NCBI GenBank assembly: GCA_011033025.1
Contig: WFMF01000028.1
Span: 620,001 to 684,000 of the forward strand
DNA from: Beroe forskalii
Lineage: Eukaryota > Ctenophora > Nuda > Beroida > Beroidae
Reading direction: 5' to 3'
Length of the DNA stretch: 64,000 nucleotides
Below are positions 1 through 9,290 of this stretch, in pieces. The position numbers were made by a program, and so were the translations under genes. Position 1 is the first letter of the stretch, and every line of letters begins with the position of its first letter. The notes beneath the pieces are model-generated. The model made no database searches, was not told the DNA's origin, and saw only the letters and a list, made by a program, of their open reading frames with translations.

Positions 1-1190
1 GCAGCCTTATCAGGGGGATGGCAAGCCCAATGGCGAGCATTGGACGACCAACCTAACGGTGCGAAGGCCCGAGGACCCATAGGGTCCGAGGCTGAGCTCG
101 TTATAATCGATTTTATCGAGTACGAGGGCCTGAGGACGTGTTTTCGTGACTTTGCTTGCCAGCCTCCAACTATATGTTTTCATGAACTGGCTATTTTTCA
201 CGGCGAAATTTGGCAAATTTCCTATTGCCGGATTGCACCAAAATTTCTACATCAGAAGTTTATGAGTCAAAGGCTCTACTGTCAAAATTTCAGATCAATT
301 CGATAAAAAACGGCCGAGTTATGACACCTTGAAGTTTCGTAAAATACACCCAGTTAAATTGGACACTTTTTAAACTTTCCGATGTTTCACCTTTTATAGA
401 AATCTCTGCAGCTTGCACCGGACAGGTCCATATTGATTAAAACCCCCGCCCTTCAGGGCGCAGGTCAACACTAAGACCGGATACATCCCCTGAGCTATAT
501 GCTCGGAAAGCATCTTTAATTGAAGGAATGTGCGCGGGTTTAAATATCTTACAGGTCATTCATGAATCACAACACTTGCTGCTTTATAGTGTTGTACGCG
601 TTTATAGGAATTATTTCCGATTAAATAATTATTTAAGGGTAATAGAGTGGTTAAGAGGCTAATTCAAGATAAAGTTCCAGCTGATGTCGATTATACTTAA
701 AATCTTCATTCATGAATCCAATGCAGTAACCTATGCTGAGATAATATTCAAGTAAAAAAATTTCTTTGAAATAGTTTAGTAGGTTTTGATGCAGAGAAAC
801 TATTAAAGATGACCAGATGCTCAAATGATAAAATTTCGTGATGTGTTATTGCTTTTTAGGACCAATTTTCTAATTTCGTTTGGGGATAATAGATCAAAGA
901 TCCGCACAGCTCTGCTGCAGGACACTAGTGGAACAGCAGGATGGAAACTATCACAATCGTGTCCTTGGACAATCGGATAATTATGTCTGTGGAGTGCAAC
1001 CCTCTGATACCTATATGATTAGAATATGAGGGGGGTCATGACATTTTTTGATGGAGTACCAAAAAGAAATAAAATCAAGAAACAAAAAATAAGAATTGAG
1101 GTAAGTAAGAGAAAGCAACGAAAAAAGAAATTGTACTTTAAATACGTGTCCTATATGCAAAAAATGAAGAAGATATTGCAAAAATGAATT
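1..1190. other. No gene recognised
   Basis: AT-rich sequence with short ORFs only. A GC-rich hairpin, GCCCTTCAGGGC, lies near 450. Nothing else can be supported. Confidence 0.6.
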
Positions 1191-1191
1191 C

Positions 1192-1850
1192 AGTTTCGGA
1201 CCGAAACTTGCAGTTTCGGTCCGAAACTGACTCAATTGAATTATAGATTGGTCATATTTGGATGAAATGTTTCAAATTTTCACGGACGCTGTCTTATGCC
1301 ATAAACTGTATCCATGCAAATTTTGGCATCAATTGGACATTCACAAATGGTTTCATGAGTGAAATGGTCAAAATTTGGGCGCAGCACTTTCGGTCCGAAA
1401 CTGATTCATGTTGTACACAGTCATTTGTGTGAACAAAATATTTCCGTGTGTTCTAATACTCATAGTACCTCATCAAGTTCGTTTATTTTTGATTTATTTT
1501 TCGTTTGCATAAAAAATTTCTCTCCAACCAAAAACAAACGTTTAAAAATGTTAATTTCGAAAGAAACGTTTTCTGCAAACCAAACAATAAAAATATGCGT
1601 TTTGAAACGTTTATTTTAAGTTTTTATGAAATGCAATTTTCCAGTCCGAAAATTGGTTTTTGGTACACCATAGATAAACGTTTTCCAAACGTTTATTTTT
1701 AGTTTCATATAAGCGTTTTGGTCGAACGTAGCAGAATATCAGAAACGTTTATTTTTGGGTTTCAATAAACGTTTCCACAGAAACGTTTCAAAAACGCATT
1801 TTCCATAACGTTTGAAGGAAACCAAAATAAACGTTTATTATCGGTTTATT
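1192..1850. repeat. Palindrome-rich repeat (GGTCCGAAAC and AAACGTTT arrays)
   Basis: Three copies of a palindrome close to AGTTTCGGTCCGAAACT at about 1192, 1212 and 1388, followed by about eleven AAACGTTT-type octamers between 1530 and 1850, often as GAAACGTTTATTTT. No coding sense is visible; probably a degenerate mobile element. Confidence 0.55.
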
Positions 1851-1859
1851 TTTGGTTCA

Positions 1860-2000
1860 GTTTGGGTTTGCCGGCTGGGGTACAACCACTAGCAAGGATG
1901 AGAAGGTGTAAGTTATAGTCTCCGTACTCCTTAGCTCCTTGAGGAGTGATAGATGAGGGATACTGAGTGTAATCTGCAGCAGGATAGAAATTATGACATA
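1860..2000 (-). other. Weak exon-like open segment
   Basis: After an acceptor-like CCTGCTGCAG (about 1976) there is an open frame of about 40 residues with ordinary composition (YTQYPSSITPQG). No donor or homology is recognised. It may be the edge of another gene or chance. Confidence 0.2.
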
Positions 2001-2147
2001 GAATGGTTTTCTCTGCGATGAAGCGGAAAACCAACCTTCACTGATAATTGTCATCTTATGGTCCATGAAATAATTCCATAAATTCTCATTTTCAATCCCC
2101 TGAGCTATCGTACATAGCTGCATTACCATTTGTGTATACTCGTCATA

Positions 2148-2350
2148 TCAGAAATTGGCGGATTGTTCGGATTTTTGACAGCTTATATCACGTGATCTCC
2201 TTCGTAGGTGATACTAAATGGACCAATTAGATGGTTATATCAAATGAAACCAACGTTTTATACAACCATCTGATTGGTCCATTTGGTATCACACACGAAG
2301 GAGATCACGTGATAGGCTGTCGAAAATCCGGGTAATCCGCCAATTTGTGA
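2148..2350. mobile_element. Foldback MITE of about 200 bp
   Basis: Long inverted repeat with ends TCASAAATTGGCGGATT; the arms share a CACGTG-containing stretch and a CCAAT/ATTGG pair. Little unpaired centre remains. No target duplication was identified. Confidence 0.75.
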
Positions 2351-2545
2351 TTGTATAGAAGGCAATTTTAATTTGCAAACAGCATAAAACTCAGCAATAA
2401 TTGTAGAAATGAAAAATATATTGGTAAAAGGGTCACAAAAGCTGATGGTATTCTTCCAATTGATTCATTATCAATTTTTGTCCATTGAAACCTCTATGAA
2501 CTTTCAAAAAGTATTTTGTTTGTTTCCAAATTTTGCAAAACACTA

Positions 2546-2703
2546 TTTATTTCAAAATTCGCTGATTGGCCCCATCTTGGGAATCCCGTGGATATGTCCC
2601 AAAATGATTCAGTGAAAAATTTAGATCTGCAGCCGCAGTGGACATTGGAAGATAATTTTATGAACTTCAGATTTGTGCAATGAAAAATGGATTCATTTTT
2701 ATT
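2546..2703 (-). terminator. Possible polyadenylation signals of the GPCR
   Basis: AATAAA on the minus strand at 2703-2698 (about 630 nt after the E10 stop) and again at 2551-2546. No cleavage site can be shown. Such hexamers are common by chance in AT-rich DNA. Confidence 0.25.
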
Positions 2704-3166
2704 TAGAAAATAAATCAATAGCTCTAATTGTGACCTTATACCTATTCCAATTTGATAAGCAGCAAACAAATGGCAAAATGTACATTCGATCTAAAATTAA
2801 TTCTTAAAACTCTGTTAATATTACTTTAAACTTTGGGTAATCTGTATAAAAATGAATAAGTGTTGAGATTACGGTGTAACAATATTCTTATGCTCTTATG
2901 TTTCTGCATAGTTCATGCGTGAACTGACAGTAATTACCTATAAGGAGTTATAGTTTTCTAGTATTTGTTACATTGGCTATCATTTTCGCATATATCTTAT
3001 TTACTGCAAAATCAAATGTCATTGATTTGAATGAATTTCATAGATTAAAATTAGTTTAAGTACATTAGTATGTACTATGTACTGACTTCTTTCATTTTAA
3101 CGTTTTCAACTCTTTTTCAAATAATAAATTCTTTATAATAGCCTTGAAATTATTATCCATATGCAT

Positions 3167-3304
3167 TATGTGTGCACAATGCACATCGATAAAAACGCAT
3201 AAAATTCGACAGAATTTCTATGAAAAGTAAATTTTGGGAACTGTGAAATGTTCATCTTTATCAATGTCTTCATCAATCGATGCGTGTGCAATTGTGCACA
3301 CATA
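3167..3304. mobile_element. Short foldback MITE next to the GPCR stop
   Basis: Inverted ends TATGTGTGCACAAT with CATCGAT just inside each, around an unrelated centre of about 80 bp. It begins 32 bp past the stop codon, so it would lie in the 3' UTR as a hairpin. Confidence 0.6.
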
Positions 3305-3335
3305 GTATTATGGGCAAAACATACAACCATGTTAA

Positions 3336-3845
3336 TCACCGGTTACCCCAAAAGTTAAAAAACCCAGCTAGTTCCTTGAACCCACTTTGGACCTGAGGAT
3401 TAATGCTGGCCAACAAGACTGGGTTACATGCACTCTTCCCAATAAAGAGCCAATGGGCAACCAGGGAGACCTTCACAGGTATGTATATGGGGTGGTTGTA
3501 CACCCAATGCACTAGTCCTGTGATGAAGAGTGGCATGGTGAAGAACATGTAGCACCCCACTATTATAAACACAGATATGGTCACTTTGCGCTGCACCGCA
3601 CTGTTCCGGGAACGCCTGACTTTGCTGCTGGTGCGGTTAGGATTACTGGAGGAGTCATCGCTCTGGTGTTCTGCCTGGATGGATACTCCTCTACTTGCTG
3701 ATGAGATGTGTGCAGGTTTGCCTCTAGAGGACATCACGCCTCCTCCCCGGGGTCCACTGCTCCTGTCAGAAGAAGGAAGACAGGAGGTGGTGGAGGAGGC
3801 TGTGTGGTGGTGGTGGTGGTGGATCCGGGTCATTTGCTGCTGCTC
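3336..3845 (-). CDS. GPCR exon E10: end of ICL3, TM6, TM7, C-tail (single copy)
   Basis: Terminal coding exon, residues 244-412, TGA stop at 3336-3338. The acceptor is a clear polypyrimidine tract ending CTCCAG, directly before a GAG-CAG-CAG start; phase 0 matches E9. It opens with a Gln-rich run, then six histidines (252-257), a Ser/Arg-rich loop and a basic end leading into TM6 (about 330-355). TM6 has P348 in FTMP but lacks the usual Trp two residues before it. TM7 (about 367-390) has NPVLL where most class A receptors have NPxxY. Helix 8 follows as FKELAGFF, and the tail is short. This exon lies outside the tandem duplication, so both cassettes must use it or another downstream exon. Confidence 0.93.
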   Translation of the reverse strand, partial: EQQQMTRIHHHHHHTASSTTSCLPSSDRSSGPRGGGVMSSRGKPAHISSASRGVSIQAEHQSDDSSSNPNRTSSKVRRSRNSAVQRKVTISVFIIVGCYMFFTMPLFITGLVHWVYNHPIYIPVKVSLVAHWLFIGKSACNPVLLASINPQVQSGFKELAGFFNFWGNR

Positions 3846-4158
3846 CTGGAGGAGGGATGGGTTGTTAGCAGAGGATTGAGGGATAGGTTGTCAGCATAGA
3901 ATTGTGCAGAGAATCACTAGAAGTAGAACAAAACTCTGAAGGTAATTGATTGGGACCAACCATTGGCATGTAATTTGCATAGGTATCATTTAGATGATAG
4001 TGTTGTTACACACTACATGCAGGTTTATCTCGTTGAACAAGATAGGTTTGTGTAACAAGAGTGCCATATATAGAATTAACTGATAATTGATTGGGAGTAT
4101 AGGTAATCAAGCAAGTTTTAATAGATGTATCTGTTTAAATTATTGAGGGTTTTGATAC

Positions 4159-4202
4159 CTGTTCTGCTTTGATTGTACTGATCTGCACTGTGCTGGTTGA
4201 TT
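4159..4202 (-). CDS. GPCR exon E9, unit 1 (ICL3)
   Basis: 44-nt micro-exon between acceptor ATCCTCAG and donor CAG|GTATCA. It enters in phase 1 (G from E8 plus AA gives Glu) and leaves in phase 0, as E10 needs. It encodes residues 229-243, a Ser/Thr-rich stretch ending IKAEQ. The sequence is identical to the unit 2 copy. It was found because E8 and E10 do not join in frame without it. Confidence 0.85.
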
Positions 4203-4311
4203 CTGAGGATATGATTATCTTTTAAATGCTGTGCTCAATTTGTTTACTCCATAAGTTCCATAGTTCCATATATCTTTCAGGCAGAAACAAAATCAAGACA
4301 TCAAAACTCAC

Positions 4312-4382
4312 CATTGTTTTCTGAGGGCTGTTTAGGATAGAGATTTGTGAAAGCTGTGTTCTCACTCACATGAACCGTGCTG
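4312..4382 (-). CDS. GPCR exon E8, unit 1 (ICL3)
   Basis: 71 nt between acceptor CTCCAG and strong donor ATG|GTGAGT. It encodes residues 205-229, a hydrophilic loop segment containing NTAFTNLYP. Entry completes an AG-C serine codon from E7; exit leaves one G for E9. Identical to 22296-22366. Confidence 0.85.
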
Positions 4383-4769
4383 CTGGAGTGATAAGATTTT
4401 TCAGCATCATTGAAATTATCGATTAATTTTATTTTTAAGTTAAACAATAAAATTCCGTCCATTTCGTGGATTTGTTAGCCTTGAAGGCTGAATTAGAAGT
4501 AATAAAGAACTTTAATCTATTTATACGAACGGTGGACAGGTGAGGCTGACTGTAGGAAAGGCTGTTCTCTGTTTCTTGATCATCGAATTCAGCTTTTTCC
4601 TATTGGGGAATCGGCTGGATCAAAGGTAAATGAGCACTGATCAGAGTTGTGTCCACGAAAATAAAACATACTTTTGTTACAGTAGAAATATTGACAGATT
4701 TAGGTTTTAATGTGATTTTGAAGAGGTAGATATTGACTGAAGTGCAGTTCGAGTTTCCCAGCAGCATAC

Positions 4770-4859
4770 CTGGTGATGATAAGGAGTTTGAAGTAGAAGT
4801 AGGCACATAGGAACATAGGAACTGGTATTGCCAGCATGAAGAACGTTAAGAAGTAATAC
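4770..4859 (-). CDS. GPCR exon E7, unit 1 (TM5)
   Basis: 90 nt, acceptor CCTCTCCCAG, donor CAG|GTATGC. It encodes residues 175-205 and nearly all of TM5, with P187 (5.50) and Y195 (5.58) eight residues apart as in the family. Identical in sequence to the unit 2 exon; only the donor differs (GTATGC here, GTTAGC there). Read after the shifted unit 1 E6, this exon gives a stop within five codons. Confidence 0.92.
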
Positions 4860-5128
4860 CTGGGAGAGGTTATGTGGTTAATATGATTGGAAAGAGCAGC
4901 TATTTAGAGCTCCTAGAATTGATATAGCTACTTTGACAAAGCAATTTAACTTCTCAACTATAGATTTGATTTTGCAGTGCACTCTCATTTAAAACGGGAG
5001 TAAGCAGTTAAAAGCACTAAGTTCTATTAATGTAAATTTACGTCTAGAAGAGAAATTAAAGCTTCTCCAATGAAATTTTCGATGCCTCACGAAATGATAT
5101 AAGCTTTCTATTGTAAGGACACATTTTA

Positions 5129-5507
5129 GTGGCCCTAGAATTAGAATTAGAATTAGAATTAGAATTAGAATTAGAATTAGAATTAGAATTAGAATTAGAA
5201 TTAGAATTAGAATTAGAATTAGAATTAGAATTAGAATTAGAATTAGAATTAGAATTAGAATTAGAATTAGAATTAGAATTAGAATTAGAATTAGAATTAG
5301 AATTAGGATTAAATTAGAGTTAGAATTAGAATTAGAATTAGAATTAAATTAGAATTATTAAATTAAATTAGAATTAGAATTAAATTAGAATTAAATTAGA
5401 ATTAGAATTAGAATTAGAATTAGAATTAAGAATTAGAATTAGGATTAGAATTAGAATTAGAATTAAATTAGAATTAGAATTAGAATTAGAATTAGAATTA
5501 GAATTAC
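5129..5507. repeat. (TTAGAA)n microsatellite, unit 1
   Basis: Pure hexamer array to about 5305, then an interrupted array (TTAAAT, AGGATT variants) up to the E6 donor. The Leu-Glu and Ser-Asn ORFs across it are translation artefacts. Confidence 0.97.
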
Positions 5508-5658
5508 TTGTGGAATGCTTCCTTTTCCCTCGAATCCGCAGTTGAAGGAGTACTGCGAGTATGTATTTATCCCACCCAAGGAGGGGGCAGGCTGCCAGGA
5601 GGGAGGAATGGAACCAGCTGAAGAAGAGCATCAGCAGGATCCTCCTGTGAGACATCAC
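5508..5658 (-). pseudogene. GPCR exon E6, unit 1 (TM4/ECL2), frameshifted
   Basis: Same exon as 26851-27005, but 151 instead of 155 nt. TM4 reads normally (W138, P148) through GWDKY. Then a 2-bp deletion shifts the frame before the ECL2 cysteine, and a second 2-bp deletion lies near the 3' end. The net loss of 4 nt makes the standard join to E7 hit TAA almost at once. Acceptor (CTGCAG|GTG) and donor (CAA|GTAATT) are still present. A weak internal donor after CCCCTCCTTGG would rejoin E7 in frame but delete ECL2. Alternatives are sequencing error next to the adjoining microsatellite, or recent loss. Confidence 0.85.
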
Positions 5659-5685
5659 CTGCAGAATAATAATTAGTGTTACAAC

Positions 5686-5835
5686 CACTGCCAGAGTGGC
5701 ATACTATCACTACATCACCTGCAGACAGTTAGTGTTACTGCCAGACTGCCAGAGTGGCATAATATCACTGCCAGAGTGGCATAATACTGCCAGAGTGGCA
5801 TAATATCACTGCCAGAGTGGCATAATACCACTATA
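5686..5835. repeat. Minisatellite of TGCCAGAGTGGCA palindromes
   Basis: About six copies of a unit near 23 bp built on the 13-bp palindrome TGCCAGAGTGGCA, in the intron between E5 and E6 of unit 1. Absent from unit 2. Confidence 0.85.
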
Positions 5836-5936
5836 GTGACATGTTGGGGAAGTATATGGAAATGGAAATGAGAGTTCTCCAAGCAGTTATACCCCACAGT
5901 GCAAACACTGACCCAGCACCCCAACCCTAACCCTAC

Positions 5937-6044
5937 CTTTTCGTAGGAGAAGGGGTGAGTAACGAAGTAGTATCTGTCTACGGAAGACATTGCCATGGTC
6001 CACAAGGAGGAGACAAGGGCCGCGTTGTCAAGGAAACCAGACAT
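5937..6044 (-). CDS. GPCR exon E5, unit 1 (TM3, DRY motif)
   Basis: 108 nt, phase 0 at both ends, acceptor CCACCTCAG, donor AAG|GTAGGG. Residues 88-123: the body of TM3, the D110-R111-Y112 G-protein coupling motif and ICL2 ending HPFSYEK. One synonymous difference from unit 2. The donor runs straight into GTAGGGTTAGGGTTGGGG, a G-rich stretch not found at the unit 2 donor. Confidence 0.93.
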
Positions 6045-6263
6045 CTGAGGTGGGGTTTTGTATAGAATTTGTTTATTTGGGGAGAAATAGAAATACAAAT
6101 AACGTCAAATTATCTTATGTAGGTAGTGTCGGGAGATAAATGGAAGATTTTATCTGAACGTTTTAATAGGGTTGTTTAACTGCAAAGCTGCAATTGCCAA
6201 GCTGCCAATAATACAAGACAGAAAAAAGTCCCTCTTTAAATGACAGGTAACGTCCTATATTAC

Positions 6264-6337
6264 CTCACAGACACTTTCCCCAAATACCCATCTGTTCTGC
6301 AGCACAGAAACAGACGTGATAGGCATCGTCATCACTC
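6264..6337 (-). CDS. GPCR exon E4, unit 1 (ECL1)
   Basis: 74-nt exon, acceptor CCTTTTCAG, donor GAG|GTAATA. Residues 63-87 cover the end of TM2, ECL1 with RWVFGES, and C86, the disulphide cysteine at 3.25 (24 residues before D110, as expected). Four synonymous differences from unit 2, no replacement. Confidence 0.9.
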
Positions 6338-6509
6338 CTGAAAAGGCATTTTATCATGATACATTCCAACTAGATTCCAACTACATTCCAACTACATATT
6401 CGTATATTATTTCACTGGGAGAATTTGAAAATTCTCGAAATTTCTACAAATTCTTGTAGTTCTACTGCCTAAAAATGAAATGTTCCTCAAGGAGTTCCTC
6501 CCTACAGAC

Positions 6510-6611
6510 CCACGAGGAAGTCCGCCACGAGGAGGTTGTTGATGAAGATGTTGTTCCGGCTCTTGATCTTCCAACCGTGGGCTGTCACACTGGCTATAAC
6601 CAGCACCGAAC
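6510..6611 (-). CDS. GPCR exon E3, unit 1 (TM1 end, ICL1, TM2)
   Basis: 102 nt, acceptor TCTGTCAG, donor GTGG|GTCTGT. Residues 29-63: end of TM1 (GSVLVIASV), ICL1 rich in Lys/Arg/Asn, and TM2 with D59 in LLVADFLVG. The first position of the family motif GN has Ser (S30) in place of Asn. Three synonymous differences from unit 2. A longer open frame across this exon is a shadow. Confidence 0.93.
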
Positions 6612-6858
6612 CTGACAGAGGTATGTTTGTTTGTAAGAAGGCCTAGTATAAAAGTAGAGACGCATAGGACGAAGTTGTAAAAATTGAACTGCCCATAAAT
6701 TTCGGAAGAAAAGAGCCATCTGCTATTGATAAACTTTTTTGGAATTCTCTTAAGGTCTTCAAAGTGTGCAATATTATCAAGTTTCATGAAAATCGGACAA
6801 TTTAAAGTGCATAAAATAAGTGTTTAAAAATCGTTGGAAATCCTATGTGTCTCTAGCA

Positions 6859-6960
6859 TAAGGGGTCATTCATAAATAACGATCACACTTTTTCACATTG
6901 AAACCCCTTTCGGATTTCCCCCGTAATAGGCGCTTAGAATTTACGGATGGCCCCTAATTT
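6859..6960. mobile_element. Small MITE, ends AGGGGTCAT / ATGGCCCCT, unit 1
   Basis: About 100 bp with inverted ends AGGGGTCATYCATAAAT and ACGGATGGCCCCT. Also present at 28987-29093, so it predates the duplication. Confidence 0.6.
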
Positions 6961-7281
6961 AGTTGAAACAATTAATGAATTATAAAACAAATTTGTTGTC
7001 GATACAGGGTCTGTTTCACGAAGTTTTAAAATGAGAACTATTTTGTCAGTCAACAAAATATGAAAGTTTCAACATTCAATTTCTTTCTATGTATGTTTGT
7101 CGGTTGTTTGCATAAAGAGGATTTCGTAAAGTGGATTGCATAAAGAGGATTGCACTTATGTCAATTGATAGTGGGTTAATGCTTCATGCCGGTAAAATTA
7201 CCATATCCATCGCCGTGACAATTAAAACGGCAGTAGTTAGTTCTCAAGCCCACTGAATCGAATATAAGTAGAGTGACTTAC

Positions 7282-7368
7282 CTAGAATAGTGACGATGGA
7301 GAAGAGGACCATGACAGCCCCAAGAAGCTGTCTGTCGAATACTGTCAAGATATTATCTTCAGTCATTG
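7282..7368 (-). CDS. GPCR exon E2, unit 1 (start codon, TM1)
   Basis: The start ATG is at 7366-7364 and the donor is CTAG|GTAAGT. 28 codons plus one base: a short acidic N-terminus (MTEDN) and the first part of TM1. The acceptor ATATGCAG lies two bases before the ATG and is preceded by several CTAAC branch-point matches. No signal peptide is seen. Three synonymous differences from unit 2. Upstream exons could extend the protein only if they supply a different phase. Confidence 0.88.
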
Positions 7369-8979
7369 CTGCATATAAAGGTTAGGTTAGCTGCAAGGTT
7401 AGGTTAGTTGCAAGCTATTATGTAAAAACATGGTTGAAAAAAATACGGTCAATATGCTCTGTAGTGTGTGACGATTGTGTTGCCTTCATTTATTATAGCT
7501 AAATTTCATTGGGGAAAGATTGGATCTAATTTTCAAAAACCACAACCAGCCAACCACGCAGTTGAAGCGAAATGAGTTCAATCCAATGCAATATAAGCAA
7601 AATGCAGCCCTCAATAATAGAATAACGTCTGCAATCATCATGGGAGGGCTGCACTCACTCTGCAGCACTATATTATGGAATATGTTAGGGTGGGGATTTC
7701 AAACTATCATGTAAATAGAGGGGGCTGTCAAATTAACCGATTGGGCCTGGATTTTAGATGCAACAAATAATCTATTCAAATGGTTAATGATTTTTTAGAA
7801 GGAATTAAAATTATACTGATAACGGCCTTTGATAAAGCGTTTCAGATCCTGTCCGAACTAACTTCACAGTATCCGATTCAGTGGGTTAGGTGCTTTAACC
7901 CATTAGTGCCCAACGTAGCCTAAAAGCAACAGTTACGTTTTGAGTAATTGTGGCTTCTCTGAATGAGATATTAATTTCGTTTTTTCAACAACACCAGCTC
8001 TATTAAATTTCACACACTTCCCTGATCTCGAAATATATCTTTTGGCATCAGGCAACCAGTTAATTGACCAATTAATTTGACCATTTATTTTTTGATAGGA
8101 TTTTCTACCACCTTCAGTAATTGGGTTAATTGAGGTAGCTAAACCAGATTTTTGATTTTATTGCTGCATACACCTAAATGGTCATTGGACGTGGCATTCA
8201 GATGGTCAAAGAATGAACTCATTAGTCCAAACCAGTCAGGAGATATAAGCATTCAAAGTTCCGATTGCCTTTAGGCAACACTGGGGCTGTTGTAGTCAGG
8301 GACGAAATGGAATCCCGTGCTTTTTTCGTGTTAATGGACAGTTAGGAGAGGTTCTAGGTATTTTAGGCTATGCTGAATCGATCTAGCTATGCCGACATTT
8401 TTATTTCGATGACGTCACCTAGTTTGGCCACGCCCATTTTTGCCCCTGTATGCGCCATAGGATCCGAAAAATTTTTATTTGCCTTGAAATGGTGTATCAT
8501 ACATCGAAATAGGGGTTTTTCGACACGAGAAACACGATGCAATCCTCAGATTTGGCTCAAAATGTTCACAGAGAGGTCTAGGGTGACCACACCCCTTTTA
8601 GACACACACATGAGCCCAAAATTACAAACTTCCATTTACTGATACCCAATACCCATGGCATGTGATATGTCAAAATAGGGGTTTTCGACACGAGAAACGC
8701 GATGCAATGCTAAAGAATGGACCAAAGAGGTTCTGAACGATTAATAAGAAGTGACTACACCATTTTTTAGGCTCATGCGAGACACCAGAATGCCAAGTTT
8801 GTACATTTACACTGATACCCATGACACGAGAAAACGATTCTCTATTCAGTTTCAGCCTAAAAGTAAAATACCAGAAGGTGAAATATTGACAATCTACTAC
8901 TGGGCCCAGGTGGCGCCCAAGAGGAAGACCGAGACGAGGAATGAGCATTCCCTTTTTTTTATTTCGAAGGTTTTACGTC

Positions 8980-9290
8980 TATTCCAAAAGCCATTACGGC
9001 TAATGACAAGAATCGAAAGATTCAAAGTTTAATCAAGCCAGTGTAATCCATACTTTCATCGCCCGAGACTTCGCTGCAATGGGCAGCTCCTCATTTAACC
9101 CTCCCGCACAGTGTCTGTGCTCCGCTGAGTGAACCGTTGTGCCACATATAATAGGCTCAAGATGAATCTCTCACCCTTAGCTCATTGGTGCTGGCCGGGA
9201 TTTCGAACCGAGGATCTTTCAATCCTGTTATACAATTCGATACCACTACACCACTGACCCAGCTGTGGCCCCGGTGGAAGGACCGTTTTT
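8980..9290 (-). mobile_element. tRNA-derived SINE
   Basis: On the minus strand a tRNA-like head carries an A box (TGGTGTAGTGGTATC, 9253-9239) and a B box (GGTTCGAAATCC, about 9209-9198, one base longer than the tRNA consensus). It is followed by a body that recurs at 59331-59520. Nested in element A. Confidence 0.7.
9190..9262 (-). other. tRNA-like head, not a functional tRNA
   Basis: A and B boxes are correctly ordered, but the T arm has an extra base and the acceptor stem does not pair cleanly. Best read as the internal pol III promoter of the SINE. Confidence 0.6.

Noticed and set aside
3577..3899. Plus-strand ORFs over the E10 exon
   Set aside because: Shadows of the receptor exon; low-complexity Trp/Val runs arise from the His codons.
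5129..5317. Leu-Glu repeat ORF (and the Ser-Asn ORF at 26426-26926)
   Set aside because: Translation of the TTAGAA microsatellite in both directions.
5913..5936. Interstitial telomere repeats (also near 46383 and 43065)
   Set aside because: Only two or three TTAGGG-like words each; too short for a telomeric tract.
6407..6787. 126-aa ORF over exon E3, and its partner 28588-28917
   Set aside because: Wrong frame; the receptor frame uses GT-AG borders and gives TM2 with LLVAD.
9190..9262. A tRNA gene
   Set aside because: Extra base in the T arm and a poor acceptor stem; the adjoining repeated body shows it is a SINE head.
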